Assembly: GCA_016748015.1 (NCBI GenBank)
Contig: JAAOMT010000561.1
Span: 132,026 to 196,025 of the forward strand
Origin: Geosiphon pyriformis
Lineage: Eukaryota > Glomeromycota > Glomeromycetes > Archaeosporales > Geosiphonaceae
Length of the DNA stretch: 64,000 bases
Direction: 5' to 3'
Shown: one piece after another, positions 10,441 to 23,212 of the stretch
Position numbering within the stretch: position 1 is the stretch's first letter
How the letters are laid out: every line of letters begins with the position of its first letter
The notes under the pieces: generated by a model
Seen by the model: the letters and a program-made list of their open reading frames with translations, nothing else
What the model was told of the DNA's origin: nothing
Databases searched by the model: none
Made by a program: the position numbers and the translations under genes

Positions 10441-13300
10441 ATTCAAGTTAGTTTTTATGTTTGAAAATTTATTAGTATTAACCAAAAGTCTGTTTAATAA
10501 TATGTTTTTCTTATTATTTAAATGTTTTATATTACTAATTAAAACTTTTTGTTTTTAAAAAAAAAAGTTTTATTAATAAAATTATAAATAGATCTTTTTA
10601 ATTATATTACTATTAAAAACAGTTACCAAATTTACAATAAAAAGAATTGTGTTTTGAAAAATCATGAAAAATATATCAAAAAAAAGTTAAAAACAAAAAA
10701 CTTTTTTTTAAAATATTTGTTTTAAAAAATTTAAGATATTATTATAGTTTAGAATTTAAAAAAAAATCATAAAATAATATAAATTATTTAATTATAATAT
10801 AATATAATAATAATCTTAAAAAAATAATAATTAAATAATATTAATAACAAGTATTATTTTATAATAACAATAAATATTATCTTATAATAGTAATAAATAT
10901 TATATTAAAATATTAAAAAAAAAGTATTATAATATGTTTTTTTATAGAACTACAAACATATATATATATATAATAGTTTTAATATTAAAAAAAACAAAAA
11001 TTTTAATCTTTAAGCTTCTAATTTTATATTAATTATTTTTTAGTCTTTATTTTTAAAGAAATTTTTAATCAAAAAAAATAAGAAATAAGTTTAAAAATTG
11101 AATTATTATAGTAAAAAGTATTAAAAAATTTATTAGTACTAATTATTAAATAAAATTATTATTTATTAGCTAAATTTTTTAAAAAAATAATTTATAATTA
11201 AAAATTATTTATGTTATTATTAATTGATAAAAGCTTTATTATTAAAATTAAAAAAATTATTAAAAATTATTGATATTTTATGTTTTTTGTTTTTTTATTA
11301 TTAAATTTATTAATAAGTATAGTTTAATTACTATCTGGTATATAAAAACAAACTAAGTAATTTTAACTAAATATAACTTATATATTTATTATATATAACT
11401 GGTTATTTAAATTAATTAAGACAATATTATATTTTTATATAAACTTTTATATCATTTTTTATACTTAAAAAAAATAAACAAGCTTTACACAAACCAAAAC
11501 CAACAATAAATAATTCAATAATACTAAGTAAATAAATAATTTCAACAAAAAATCAAACAAATTATAAAAAATATTAAATATTATTTCTGTATTATTAATT
11601 AAACTATACTTTTTTATATTTGCTTTAAACTTGAATCTAATAAATCACAACTTACTATAATGTCTTTTAGTCAAATAATAAATAAAATTAATTATTACTA
11701 AAACAGTCTTTTTTATTATTATTAAAAATCAATACTGTCTTATTAATTCAATTTTTATAACCAAATTTTTTATACAAAATTGTATAAATATTAATATTTA
11801 ATATTTTTAATAAAAAAATATATAATTTTGAAAATATTAATAAAAAGTAAACTTTTATCAAAAACTTTTACAATTTAACATATTTAAACAAAATTCCAAA
11901 GTACACAAAAGCATTTTTTAAACAAGTAAAAACATAATTAAGCAGCTTAATATTATTATATTAAGTACAAAACATCTAGATAATTTTTATTATAAAGCTT
12001 TTTTTTAACTATTATTAATAATCTTTTATAAACTAGTTTTATTAAATATGTATAAATAATAACTAAAGTTCTATTGATAAACCAAAAAGCATATAAAATC
12101 AGAATAATAAATTAAAATAATACAAGTCTAATCTATATTTTAAATAAATAAGCCATCTATAATTCTGCATTCAAATCTGTTTTTTATTAAATTTAACAAA
12201 CTATTTAATAAATATTATAAACAAAATGATGAATATTATTTAATATAACCAAATTATCAATTATAATAAATTTTTTATAAATATTAATAAAAAATACTAA
12301 ACTAAAATATACTATATTATATACAAAAGTATTTGCTTAATTATTATTAGCTATTTTTAAATGACTTTTAACTTTTATTTACTTAATAACAATATTTTTT
12401 GATCTAATTAAATTAACTATATAATATTTTTTTACTCAAAACTTATTTTAGATATTAAATAGATAAAACTTGAATTTTAAAATACATATATCTATTATAA
12501 TATAACTGTTTATATACAAAATTATTAAACAAGAAAAAAAATACATTTTAATATTAAAGTAATTATTTGTAATTTAAATAATATTAAAGATAACAATTTA
12601 TAAATTTTAACATTTATATTTATCTTAATATCAAAAAAATAAGTCACTATTCTACTAGTCACTTTTAAAATATTCAAACTTTTTAATAAATTATTAGTAT
12701 ATATGTAAATTATCTTTGCTTATAACTTATGTAAATACTTATAAACATTTGTAAATTTTTTTAAACATAAAAAATTTGAACAACTAAAAATTAAAATAAA
12801 GTTTTTTAGAATTAATAAAAAGTTTATTTATATAAATTAATGCTATTTTAAATTACAGTAATATTAAATCTTAAAAACTTGGCTTTTTTTAATAATAAAA
12901 AGTTTTTTAATCCATAATTAATTCATGTTTGTTTAATAACCTGTTATTAAAAGCAATATTTAATTACTTTAAAAAATGAATTACATCAAAATAATAAAAA
13001 TCTTTCAAAATTTTGAATACAAAAAAATGACCAGAAAAATAAAAAATATTAAACAAATTGTTTGCCAAAAAAATCTTATTATTTAAAAAAATTTTTATAA
13101 TATCTGTTAAATAATTATTAACAAAATTAATTTTCAACTTATAAATCTAAAAAATAGTGCTCAAACAAATAGCCAAAAATTTTTATAATATTAAAAAAAC
13201 TAATTATTGAAACTATTTTGTTTTTTGTCTGTATTTGTTTAAAAAACTTTAATTCATAAAAAAATAAATGATACAAAGTTTTATTAGGAAAGTTATTTAA
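10441..13300. other. AT-rich repeat-derived island
   Basis: Almost pure AT sequence without open frames. The minus-strand LINE ORF2 remnant just to the right (13.3-14.3 kb) would have its RNase H part and 3' tail here, but the sequence is too mutated to show them. It is very probably transposon-derived from its composition and context. Confidence 0.45.
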
Positions 13301-14300
13301 CAAATTGGTCATAAATTTAAGTTTTTTTTTATTATAATATTTTATTTTTGATATATATACTTAAACATAAAACTAAATTATATTTGGTAACCAATTATAA
13401 GCTATAAAACTACCAAAACTAAATAAAAAAACTGTTTATTTAATAGTGCTTTTCTAAGAACTATATTTAAAAAAAACCAAACATTTAAGTTTATTTTAAC
13501 AAGACTTGATTTAAATATTTTCTTAGTCAATAGAAAAATTCCTAAATATTTATAAGTTTAACAATAGAAATTGGCTAACTATTAATATACAAAAAAGCAT
13601 TTACTATTTTTTGATTAATAGAAATTATAACTGTTTTATTATTGTTAATAGAAATATTATTAATCTTAAAAAACTTATTAATAATATCTAAAATAAATTG
13701 TGTTAATACTTAACTATTCTTTATTCAAATTATATTATTAATAAAAATACCAGTCACAAAAAAAAAAGTTTTCTTACTACTAACTTTATCTTGTTTGTCT
13801 TTATTACAAAATTAAAGTTAATTTAATATTTACATAAATGTTTCTGTCTTTTAATCTTATACAATAAAAAATCATAAAAAATTCTTTAAAAAAATAGAAA
13901 GAAAATTTTATTTTGATTCAGTTTATTATGTACTTTATAATTATCAAAAAAACTAAAATAAGATATTATTTTATTGAATTTATTTATATAAATATTTCTA
14001 AAAAAATCAATAAATTTAATATATATTTTAATGTATTTTAAACTAATTTTCAAATAATACTATTTAACTAAATTATTTATTTTGCATATATCTTGTAGCA
14101 CTAATTAAAGCTTTTGGCTTTTTTTTAAACCATTTTTTATTATCAAGCTAACTGCAAATACAAATAATTAAATTAAAGTTTTCTTTAAAACTAAGAAAAT
14201 ATTATCACAAAAAATGTCAAACTTACTATAAACAAACAAAATTTAATCTAACAAAATCTTAGACAAAATTTTTTTAGCAGTTTTAATCAATAAAATAAAC
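13300..14300 (-). pseudogene. Heavily mutated LINE ORF2 (reverse transcriptase region)
   Basis: On the minus strand, 13745-13612 reads FINNII, stop, IKNS, stop, VLTQFILDIINKFFKIN, NISINNNKTVIISIN. This parallels the LINE at 32.8 kb, which reads FVNDTI, stop, then VTQHILDMASEFY and INDISINNDKTMAIPIN. The FADD catalytic box has become FINN (Asp to Asn). About 340 nt upstream (near 14.08 kb) a weaker match to the QDM-KAYDSV segment is visible. This is a related LINE in the opposite orientation to the 28.5-kb copy. The limits are only rough, and further ORF2 sequence may extend to about 15 kb. Confidence 0.6.
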
Positions 14301-15839
14301 TATGTATTTATTAGAATATTATCTCATTTATAAGATTTTGGGATTATTGAGACTTATGTTTTTTTTTATAAAACTAAAATATTGTTAACAATTAAATAAG
14401 AATTCAGTAAATCTAAAAAACAGTCTAATATTATATTATTATAATGCTCTAAAGTTTTTTGAATATGTCAAATAAATTTACAATTTTGCTTTTAAGCAGA
14501 TTACTAAATATCAAAACCAATTTTTTTATATTGAATTTTCTTATTATATTACAAAAAACATTGTTTTTTATATAATTTAAAAAAACATATTAACAAAACT
14601 ACAAATTAAATAATATTAAAAGCACTTTATATTTTCTGGTTTAATTTACTATAATTTTATTAATTCTAAGCTTTACTTTTTTTGGTTTTAAAATTAATTT
14701 GTTTTTAACTACTAAGTAATTCAGTATTTTTTTGTAAAAAAATTATTTTAAAACATTTTTTATATATTTTTTTTATTAAAATTAAAATTTTCTATTTATT
14801 TTTTAATCATTTTTTTAATAGACATATTTTTGGTCATTTTTGTTTTATAATACTTGGATTTATAATAACTTTTTTTGATTTTTAATAAATGACCAATTAC
14901 ATATATAAATTTTATACCATTATAAAACATATTACTGATCTTAAAAGCTTTAACAACATTTATAATTAATCAAATTTCAACAAAACAATTTAATTCAGAT
15001 TTATTGCTTAAGTTTAATTTCTTTATTATTTTAGCTATTAGCAATTTTAGCTTAAAAAACTTTGAAAACTGTTTGTTTTTTGAATAATTAATTTTATTAT
15101 ACTAATATTTAGAAAAAATTTCATTAGCTGAATCTGTTATTATCTTTTTCAAAAATTTTTATATTATATTCAAATCTTTAAGATTTTTTGTATCTATAAA
15201 TTTACTTAATAATATTAAAAATAATACAGAAAATTGCTTTCTAAAATATACTTATTTAATATTATTTGTATCTTTTATCTTAAACTTTTAATAATCTCTA
15301 TTAGTCTGTTTGTAAACATTATTCAGATAGATATTTAATAAACTTTTTATACTAATTAAAATTATAATGGCTTTGTAATTAGTATTAAAAAAATCAGACA
15401 CAAAACTAATTACACAATATATAATAGCTAATACCAAACTTTTACTTATAAAAATATAATTAATAACTTTATTAACTCCTTTAAAATTGCTTTAAATAAA
15501 AATTTTGGCCAAAAAATATTCATAAAAAAAATTTATTAACTCTAAATCCGAGTATTTCTAAAATTTACACATCTTTTAGAATTATTTTTATTGAAATTAT
15601 CATTTAAAATTATAAAAAAACTAAAATTAGTCATGTTAAAAATGAAAAAATTAATGTTAAAAATCTAATTAAACCTAATTCTAGCAAATATACCAGCATA
15701 TAAATCTAAAATTATGACCAAAAATTTATTTTTAAACAAAAACAAACTGAAATAATTTTGTTCAGAATCTTTTTTATCTTTAAAATATATTAAACCAAAA
15801 AATTATTTATAATAATAATTATACTAGTATTAAAAAGTT
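14301..15839. other. AT-rich repeat-derived sequence
   Basis: Continuation of the AT-rich island between the LINE ORF2 remnant and the direct repeat starting near 15.84 kb. A minus-strand endonuclease region would be expected here if the LINE were full length, but I could not recognise it. Confidence 0.4.
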
Positions 15840-18460
15840 TTTATTCAAACCAAATATAAAAATTTAATGTTATTTAAGTAAAAAAACCAATCTAAAATTA
15901 TTAAAAAAACATAATTAACATATAATAATATAAAAAAACATGATAATATAAGATAATACAGAATAATACAAAATAATACAAAATATTACAAAATAACTCA
16001 AAATAATACAAAATAATATAAAATAATATAAAATAACACAAAATAACTAATAATAACATAAAATAACTAATTATAATATAAAAAAACAAAACAATAGTTA
16101 AAATAATAAGTAATAATTAATAATAATAAACAATTAAAAACAATCTTATAAAATTAAAAAATATGTATAAAAGCAAATAATTTAACAAATAGAAAAAAGC
16201 AGTAAAAAAAGAACAAAAAAAAAAATTTTTTTTTTTAATATCTTATTTTTAGCTTAATTAATTTTATTTTATATATATATGTAGACTAATTTAATAAAAT
16301 ATTATTAAATCAATTGTTTTTTTTATTTTTGCTTTAAGCCAAATACTATTAACATAAAAATAATTTAAAATTATAATAATTTGGACTAATTATTCTTAAT
16401 TACAATGATAGATAATACTAAATTATTATTTTTTTTCTTTTATTTTTTATTTTTTATTTTTTTTATTTATTTTTTTTCTTGTAAAATAGCAACATTAAAA
16501 ATTAACTGTTTGAAAATAAACTTTATAATAGTCTAGTAAAAAAAAAAGTTTTTTTTAAATTTAAGTATTAACTTTATTTTATTAATTTACCAGAAAAACA
16601 AAAAAACTATGTTAAACTTTAGTGATTGTACTTACTAACTTAAAAAAAATACAACAAGAATAATACAATTGAAGAAATTATATCTTTGTGTTTTATAACT
16701 AAGGAATTTAATAAATAAAATATTAAACAGAAAAATTTTTTAAAGATTAATAACTTGTAATATAATTTAAAACAACTTTATTTGATATACAAATTGCTCT
16801 TAACAGTAAATTATAAATGTCAAATATTACAAATATACTTTATCAAGTTTACTTACAATATTTAATGCTTTTTGTAAAATTATAAAATCCACAAAAACAA
16901 AAAACTTACAAAAGTAGTAACTATTAAAATAGTTGAAAAGAATACTTATTTTTTAGAAAAGCATTATATTAGTATTTTTAAGAAGATCTAAAAATCCTTA
17001 AAGAAATATTTATAGTCAAAAGTAATTTTTTCTACTATATATATATCAAGATCAATTATTATTTAAACAGAACAATAAATACTAGAAAACTTGAAGAGTA
17101 AATTCATTAAAACTTGCTATTATAATTAATTTTAACTACTAAAAAAGCAATTGCAGAAACTTTTCTCTTTATTGACAAAAAAATTGAGATATATATGCAA
17201 ATTTATTATCTATAACTTAAAAAAAATTATAGCACAAAAGTTTTATTTAAAGAATTTAAGTTAAATATAAAAAACAATACTCAGTAGCAACTTATACAAA
17301 AAAACTCCAATTTATAGCAAACAAAAAATCAAATTTTATTATTATTAATACTATTTTACTATTAGACTTCAGAAAATAAAATCTTATTAAATTAATCAAA
17401 TAGTTTATAGCCAAAAACTTTAAGAACTCTTAAAAATTTTTATCTTTAAGATTTTAACAGAAATTTCTAAACTAAATTATTAAGAAAATATAAACCATTG
17501 TTTGAAAACTTTATTTTAGCAATAAATACTATTTTTCAGAATATTGTTACTTAGAAACAACAAATATTATAATTATTGACTAAATTAACAACTATTTTTT
17601 TAAAAAAAACATTACTATTTTAATTTATTATAAAAATTAACAAAAAAAACAACTAGTCTTAAGTTTAATTAAACAAACAAATTTATTTTTCCCAATCTCT
17701 TTTTTATTAACAAATAAATAATTCTTTATTATTTCAATTATAATATACAAAAACATTATTAGATTAAAAAAATTTTTTAATAAAAAAAAACACATATACA
17801 TAAATTGTAAAAGTTAAGAAAACAATTATAGTTAACAATTAAAATAAGACCAAAACAATTTAAGTTTTACTTTTTTTTTTAATTAAAACTATAGACTTAT
17901 AATATTAAAGTTTTGATAAAAAACCAACTGATTTTATTAACTTCAAACTTGCTTTTTATAGTATTTTTGCAACTTTAATATCTTAATTTAAGTATAAAAT
18001 TAATTTAATATTATAAAACAAAAAGATTATAAAACAGTTATTACATATTTTAGCCAATTTAATCAAATTTTTTATTAAATTTAAGCTATTAATAAGATTA
18101 TTATACACTTAGCTAAATTTTAAATTAGTTTATTAAAAAATTAAAAAGTAGTATTTTCTAATCTATTAGATTCTAACATCCAAAAATTTTACAAAATACA
18201 ATAATATTTATTTATAATTTTAAATTAATAAAACAAGAAACAAATTACATTTAAGCTATTAATTTAATCATAAATAAAACCTCTAATATTGATAAAAAAC
18301 TTATCTAATTAAATAAAATATTAACTCAAAAAATTCAAAAAAATATTAGTTTCTATAATGTTAAGAAAATAATAATATTACAAAGTATTAATAACAGCAA
18401 TCTTGAAAACAAAATTTTTGTAACTGTTATTATAGTTAAAAACTTAATATTACTAATAAA
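15840..18460. repeat. Direct repeat A, copy 1
   Basis: This tract recurs in the same orientation at 27720-28542 plus 35346-36770, where the 28.5-kb LINE splits it. Matching blocks include an AATAATACAAA-like tandem array, the stretch TTAATATCTTATTTTTARCTTA (16236 against 28077), TTATTCTTAATTACARTRAT, and the segment around 16701-16850 that equals the sequence flanking the LINE insertion. The copies differ mainly by transitions and small indels. It is probably part of an unidentified mobile element; no protein motif was recognised. The right boundary is set by the start of the LTR at 18.46 kb. Confidence 0.65.
15940..16110. repeat. Short-period tandem array (AATAATACAAA-like)
   Basis: Repeats of about 10-11 bp built from ATAATACAAA and ATAATATAAA variants. 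The equivalent array lies at 27780-27960 in copy 2 of repeat A. The minus-strand open frame over it is an artefact of the repeat (Tyr/Ile/Phe periodic). Confidence 0.7.
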
Positions 18461-18464
18461 AAAT

Positions 18465-19315
18465 TAAGATATTATTAGCATAAAATTATTTTTATAATTT
18501 TTATTATTAAATAATATATATTATTGTTTTAATTTATTATTTATTATTTTATTAAATTATCTGAATTACTATTCAATTAATAACTTAATTTGTATAAAAC
18601 ATAAAAATAACTAAATTATAATAATCAGATTATGTAATATATTGAACTATGTAATATTTAAAATTTGCCAAAATATTTAGTAATTTAATAAAATATTTAA
18701 CAATTTATCAAAATAATCTATAATTTATACAAATAACTTATAATTTAACAAATATATTTTTAATTTATTAAAATATTAGAAAAAAAAGTTTTAAATTAGA
18801 AAATAATACTATAATAAGTTGTATAAAAAAAAAGTTTTTCTTTATAAAAAAATATATTTTAGTTAGAACTTATTTTAATTAATTAACTACTAATTTTAGT
18901 AATTTATTAGTAATATTAGACCTAAACAGAAAATGATTTTTTTAAACAAAGTTTTTTTTCTTTTATATTTTTTATATTTATATTTTTTTTTTAAAATACA
19001 TATTAAAGTAGTCTATAAACAAAATTTTTATAGAAAAGTTAACTTTTATAATAAAATAATTACATATTTTTAGTAAGTTTCTAAACAAGCATTTTTTGGA
19101 AAAAAATTAACTTTTATTGTAAAGTAACTATACAAATAATTAATACAGAGTTGGTTATTTTACTTATAAGTCTAGTAGTTTAAATTATAAAAGATAATTT
19201 AAAAATAAATTCAATTATTAAAGTTTAATAACTTCTAATAATAAAAAATTAATAGCAAAACAATATTAATAACATTCAAAAAAAGAGACCAAAAACCTTT
19301 GGTAATATCAATTAT
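18465..19315 (+). repeat. 5' LTR of a Ty3/Gypsy element
   Basis: A sequence of about 0.85 kb repeated directly at 26325-27265. The two copies share the opening ATAAAATTA-TTTTATAATTTTTATT, a central AATAATACTATAATAARTTGTATAAAAAAA block, GTAAAATAACTATACAAGTAATTAA, and the end AGAGACCAAAAAC. They enclose a region with Gypsy reverse transcriptase, RNase H and integrase motifs on the plus strand, which identifies them as LTRs. Exact terminal dinucleotides and the primer-binding site could not be fixed because of heavy mutation. Confidence 0.68.
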
Positions 19316-20502
19316 ATTGTAAAGAATTGTTACAAAAAAATATTAAATCAGAATTGTAGAAATTAATATTAATAAACAACTAAAATATTTACAATTTACA
19401 GAATTTTAATACTTTTTATCTTAATATTAACAATTATAATACTTATCTCAATTATCATAAAATTATTATTAACATTATAAATAATAGTATAAACATTATT
19501 TTAGTACCAAACTCTATAATATAGTAACTCAAAACTCTAAGTTATTAATTATAATTAAAAATAGTAAAGCAATAATAAAAATTAAACTCAACCTATTACA
19601 ATACTATTTTAAAATATAAATTATAACAATCTATTACTTTAAGCAATACCAACAAAATATTCAAACCAGATTTCATATTTTGGTTTTACTAAAACTTTGA
19701 ATTTTAGTAATATTGTATTTTTAAAAAAAAACTGTAATTAAAATTATCAATTTTTTCTTTTTTAATAATAAATAAACTACTTTTAAGATAATTTTTTTAA
19801 TTACAATTACTGAAAATAAAATATTACAGTCATATTTCTATTCAATATTAACAGTTTAAATATTTCTGATTTTTTTAATAGAGCTGTTCTTAATCAAAAT
19901 AAGCTAATTATAACAATATATATTAATACTACAGTAAAATAAATGAGTATTAAATTAATATTTAACTGTAAATTAACTGGCAACATAATTATAAAACAAC
20001 TTATAAATCAATTAGTTTACTGAATTAATTAGATTATTATTGTTAGAATTGTTATGATTAACAAAAATACCAAAATATTAATTAGAAAAATTAACTACTT
20101 TTTTTTCAATATTAATAGAATTATAATCTCTACTAAAGTTTTAATGATGAAAATAATTTAATACTAAGCTTTAGTTAATAATAATTAGTTGGTTAAGATT
20201 TAAAACATCTTTTTATTTCTTATAAAAATTTTTGAATTGACTTTAATAACAATATAAAAAAAATTAGGTCTTATCACTTAAAAAATTTATGAATTTAGAT
20301 TTAGTAAAAAAGAAAATATACAAGTTAATTATGTAAAAAACATTAATAACAAAGTAAAACTTATTTATACTTATATAATAATTTTAATCTTATTATATTA
20401 ATAGTATATAATAAAAGTAAAATAAAATATTTAAGATTAAGCTTTGTTATTTGAAACTACTTCAAAAATTTGTTATATAGTAAATATCACAAATTTTTAT
20501 AT
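19316..20502 (+). mobile_element. Gypsy internal region, 5' part (gag expected)
   Basis: Position between the 5' LTR and the Tc1 insertion implies the gag region. The sequence is AT-rich and stop-filled, and no zinc knuckle was found. Confidence 0.4.
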
Positions 20503-21686
20503 ACAGGAGAGTATAAAAAATATTGAACACTTTTATAATATGTTATATAAAAGAACTAACTTATGAATCGTTAATTTTTTATTATTATATTAAAATACAT
20601 GTTAATATTTTGTTTAACCCCCATTTGCTTCAAGAATAGCTTGAACTTGATGTGGCTAGACTTGATCAAATTATGATAATAATTTACAGGTATCGCATCC
20701 CATTTTTCTTTAATCTACTGTTCCAATTGTACAATATTTGAGGATTGTGAATTACGTTAATGAATTTTAACTTTAATATATAACCAAAAATTTTCTATTA
20801 AAGTAATATCAGGACTTTGTGGTGGTCAAGGAAGTAATTCAACATTTGAAAAGATAAGAAAAGAATATGCGACTTTTGATGTATGAATTAGTGCATTGTT
20901 TTCCTAAAAAAAAAAACTTTTTTTTAGTTTTTTTTGCATGAAGTTTTACTATAGGAATTGCATAATTAGCCAAGATTTTGTGGTGTATAACTCCAGTAAT
21001 ATGACCAACTAAAGGAACTAAAGAACCCAAACCAATCCATAAAAAACATCCCCAAAACATGTGACTAAAGTTTTTTCTAATTGTGGCTGCAATACAATCC
21101 TTATGAAACTTTTTGGAAGGTTTATGTCATACACATCTAAATTCTGTAGTCCTAAATTATATATGTGTAGATTTATTTGACCAAACAACTTGTTTAAAAT
21201 CTTCTACTGTCTAATTTTCATAAGTACAAGTCCATTGTAAATGTTTTTCTTTATTTGATTTGAAAATTAATGACTTAAGATGAGGAATGCATAAGTAAAA
21301 TCTTTCTTGAGCTAATCCATTTCAAATAGTTTGTATAGAAATAGATTTGTTGGTATCTTTAATAAAATTCAATCATATTTGAAAAAGAGTTTGGTGGTGG
21401 GTTTTTTTATTCTCCATTATTGAATATTTGAATTGTTCACATGCACATTTGTCAAGAATTTGTGGTTGGCCTGTTTGTTTTAAGAAGTTTTTTTAGCTTG
21501 TATAACTTCCATACACATATTACAGAAGAACATGAACATTCAATAATTGTAGAAATTTTACTGTTTGTATGTCCTAACTTTATTACTGAAATAATCTCTT
21601 CTTTTTGGTATTCAGAAAGTTTTTTTCCAAAACACATTTGATGCAGTAAATTTTTTCATGACAAGAATATTTAATATTTTATATAT
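20503..21686 (-). mobile_element. Tc1/mariner element, left copy, transposase broken
   Basis: A DNA transposon of about 1.18 kb read on the minus strand. The N-terminal helix-turn-helix part (21637-21452) begins MCFGKKLSEYQKEEIISVIK. The catalytic part includes MFWGCFLWIGLGSLVPLVGH (from 21060) and, further on, PWPPQSPDITLIENFW with the last acidic residue of the DDE triad. Several stops and a frame break interrupt it. The outer end (20503) has CAGGAGAGTATAAAAAATAT; the inner end (21668-21686) is the partly matching 5' inverted repeat. It is a near mirror image of 21856-23040. It inserted inside the Gypsy element and is visibly less AT-rich than that host, so it is younger. Confidence 0.8.
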
Positions 21687-21855
21687 AAGGGGGTATAAAA
21701 AGTATTAGACACTTAATATAATATATAAAAAAGGCTATATATTGTAATACTATTACCAATTTAAGCCATAATTTTTTTTATAATTACTTATAGTTATAAT
21801 CTACAAATTAACATAAATTGTGTTCTTGTAAAACACAACAGTGGATTATACGCAT
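21687..21855 (+). repeat. Inverted repeat arm S of a MITE-like element
   Basis: A segment of about 170 bp starting AAGGGGGTATAAAAAGTATT whose reverse complement, near 90% identical by eye, is at 23041-23212. Its outer end resembles the ends of the adjacent Tc1 elements (GGTATAAAAARTATT). The two arms appear to be halves of a foldback element split by the right Tc1 copy. Confidence 0.75.
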
Positions 21856-23040
21856 ATATATAAAATATCAAACATTTTTGTTATGAAAAAATTTACCACA
21901 TCAAATGTGTCTTGGAAAAGAACTTTCTGAATACCAAAAAGGAGAGATTATTTCAGCAAAAAAGTTAAGACATACAAACAGTAAGATTTCCATGACTATT
22001 AGATGTTTACATTCTTCTATAATATGTGTATGGAAGTCATACAAACTAAAAAAACTTCCTAAAAAATGAACAGACCAATCACAAATTCTTGACAAATGTG
22101 CATGTGAACAATTCAAATATTCAATAATAGAGAATAAAAAAACCTGTCACCAAACTCTTTCTTAAATATGATTGAATTTTATTAAAGATACCAACAAATC
22201 TATTTCTATACAAACTATTCAAAATGGATTAGCTTAAGAAGGACTTTACTTGTGTATTCCTTGTCTTAAGCTATTAATTTCCAAATCAAATAAAAAAAAA
22301 CATTTACAATGAATTCGTACTTATAAAAATTAGACAGTAGAAGATTTTAACCAAGTTGTTTGGTCAGATAAATCTACATATACACAATTTAGAAGTACAA
22401 AATTTGGACATGTATAGTGTAAATCTTTCCAAGAGTTTTATAAGGATTGTATTGCAGCCACAGTTAGAAAAAGCTTTGGTCACATGTCTTAGTAATGTTT
22501 TTTATGAGTTGATTTGAGTTCTTTAGTTCCTTTGATTGGTCATATTACTTAAGTTATACACCATAAAACCTTGGCTAATTATGTAATTTCTATGGTAAAA
22601 CTTCATGCAAAAAAAACTAAAAAAAAGTTTTTTTTTTAGAAAGACAATACACTAATCCACACATTAAAAGTTGCACATTTTTTTCTTATCTTTTCAAATG
22701 TTGAATTACTTCCTTGACCACCACAAAGTCTTGATATTACTCCAATAGAAAATTTTTGGTTATATATTAAAGTTAAAATTTATTAATGTAATTCACAATC
22801 CTCAAATATTGTACAATTGGAACAGTGGATTAAGGAAGAATGGGATGCAATATTTGTAAATTATTATCATAATTTGATCAAGTCTAGCCACATCAAGTTC
22901 AAGCTATTCTTGAAGCAAATGGGGGTTAAACAAACTATTAATATATATTTTAATATAATAATAAAAAATTAACGATTCATAAGTTAGTTCTTTTATATAA
23001 CATATTATAAAAGTGTTCAATATTTTTTATACCTCCCTGT
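21856..23040 (+). mobile_element. Tc1/mariner element, right copy, transposase broken
   Basis: Plus-strand partner of the left copy. The frame starts at 21905 (MCLGKELSEYQKGEIISAKK), and many stops follow. Remnants of the catalytic triad are still readable: VVWSDKSTY (first Asp), KDNTLIHT (second Asp), LDITPIENFW (Glu). The 3' end is TGTTCAATATTTTTTATACC then TCCCTGT at 23040. The two Tc1 copies face each other with their 5' ends, separated by arm S. Stops at former Trp and Gln codons fit the same transition bias as the other repeats. Confidence 0.8.
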
Positions 23041-23212
23041 ATATACATATGATCCACTGTTGTGTTTTACAAGGACATGATTTATATTGATTTGTAGATT
23101 ATAATTATAAGTAATTATAAAAAAAATTATGGCTTAAATTGGTAATGGTATTATTATATATTGCTTTTTTTATATATTATATTAAGTATCTAATACTTTT
23201 TATACCCCTTTG
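23041..23212 (-). repeat. Inverted repeat arm S' of the MITE-like element
   Basis: Reverse complement of 21687-21855, beginning ATATACATATGATCCACTGT and ending AATACTTTTTATACCCCTT. Together with arm S it would form a palindromic element of about 340 bp once the Tc1 copy between them is removed. Confidence 0.75.

Noticed and set aside
15901-16089. 62-codon minus-strand frame rich in Tyr, Phe and Ile
   Set aside because: It is a translation of the short-period AT tandem array and recurs with it; not a gene.
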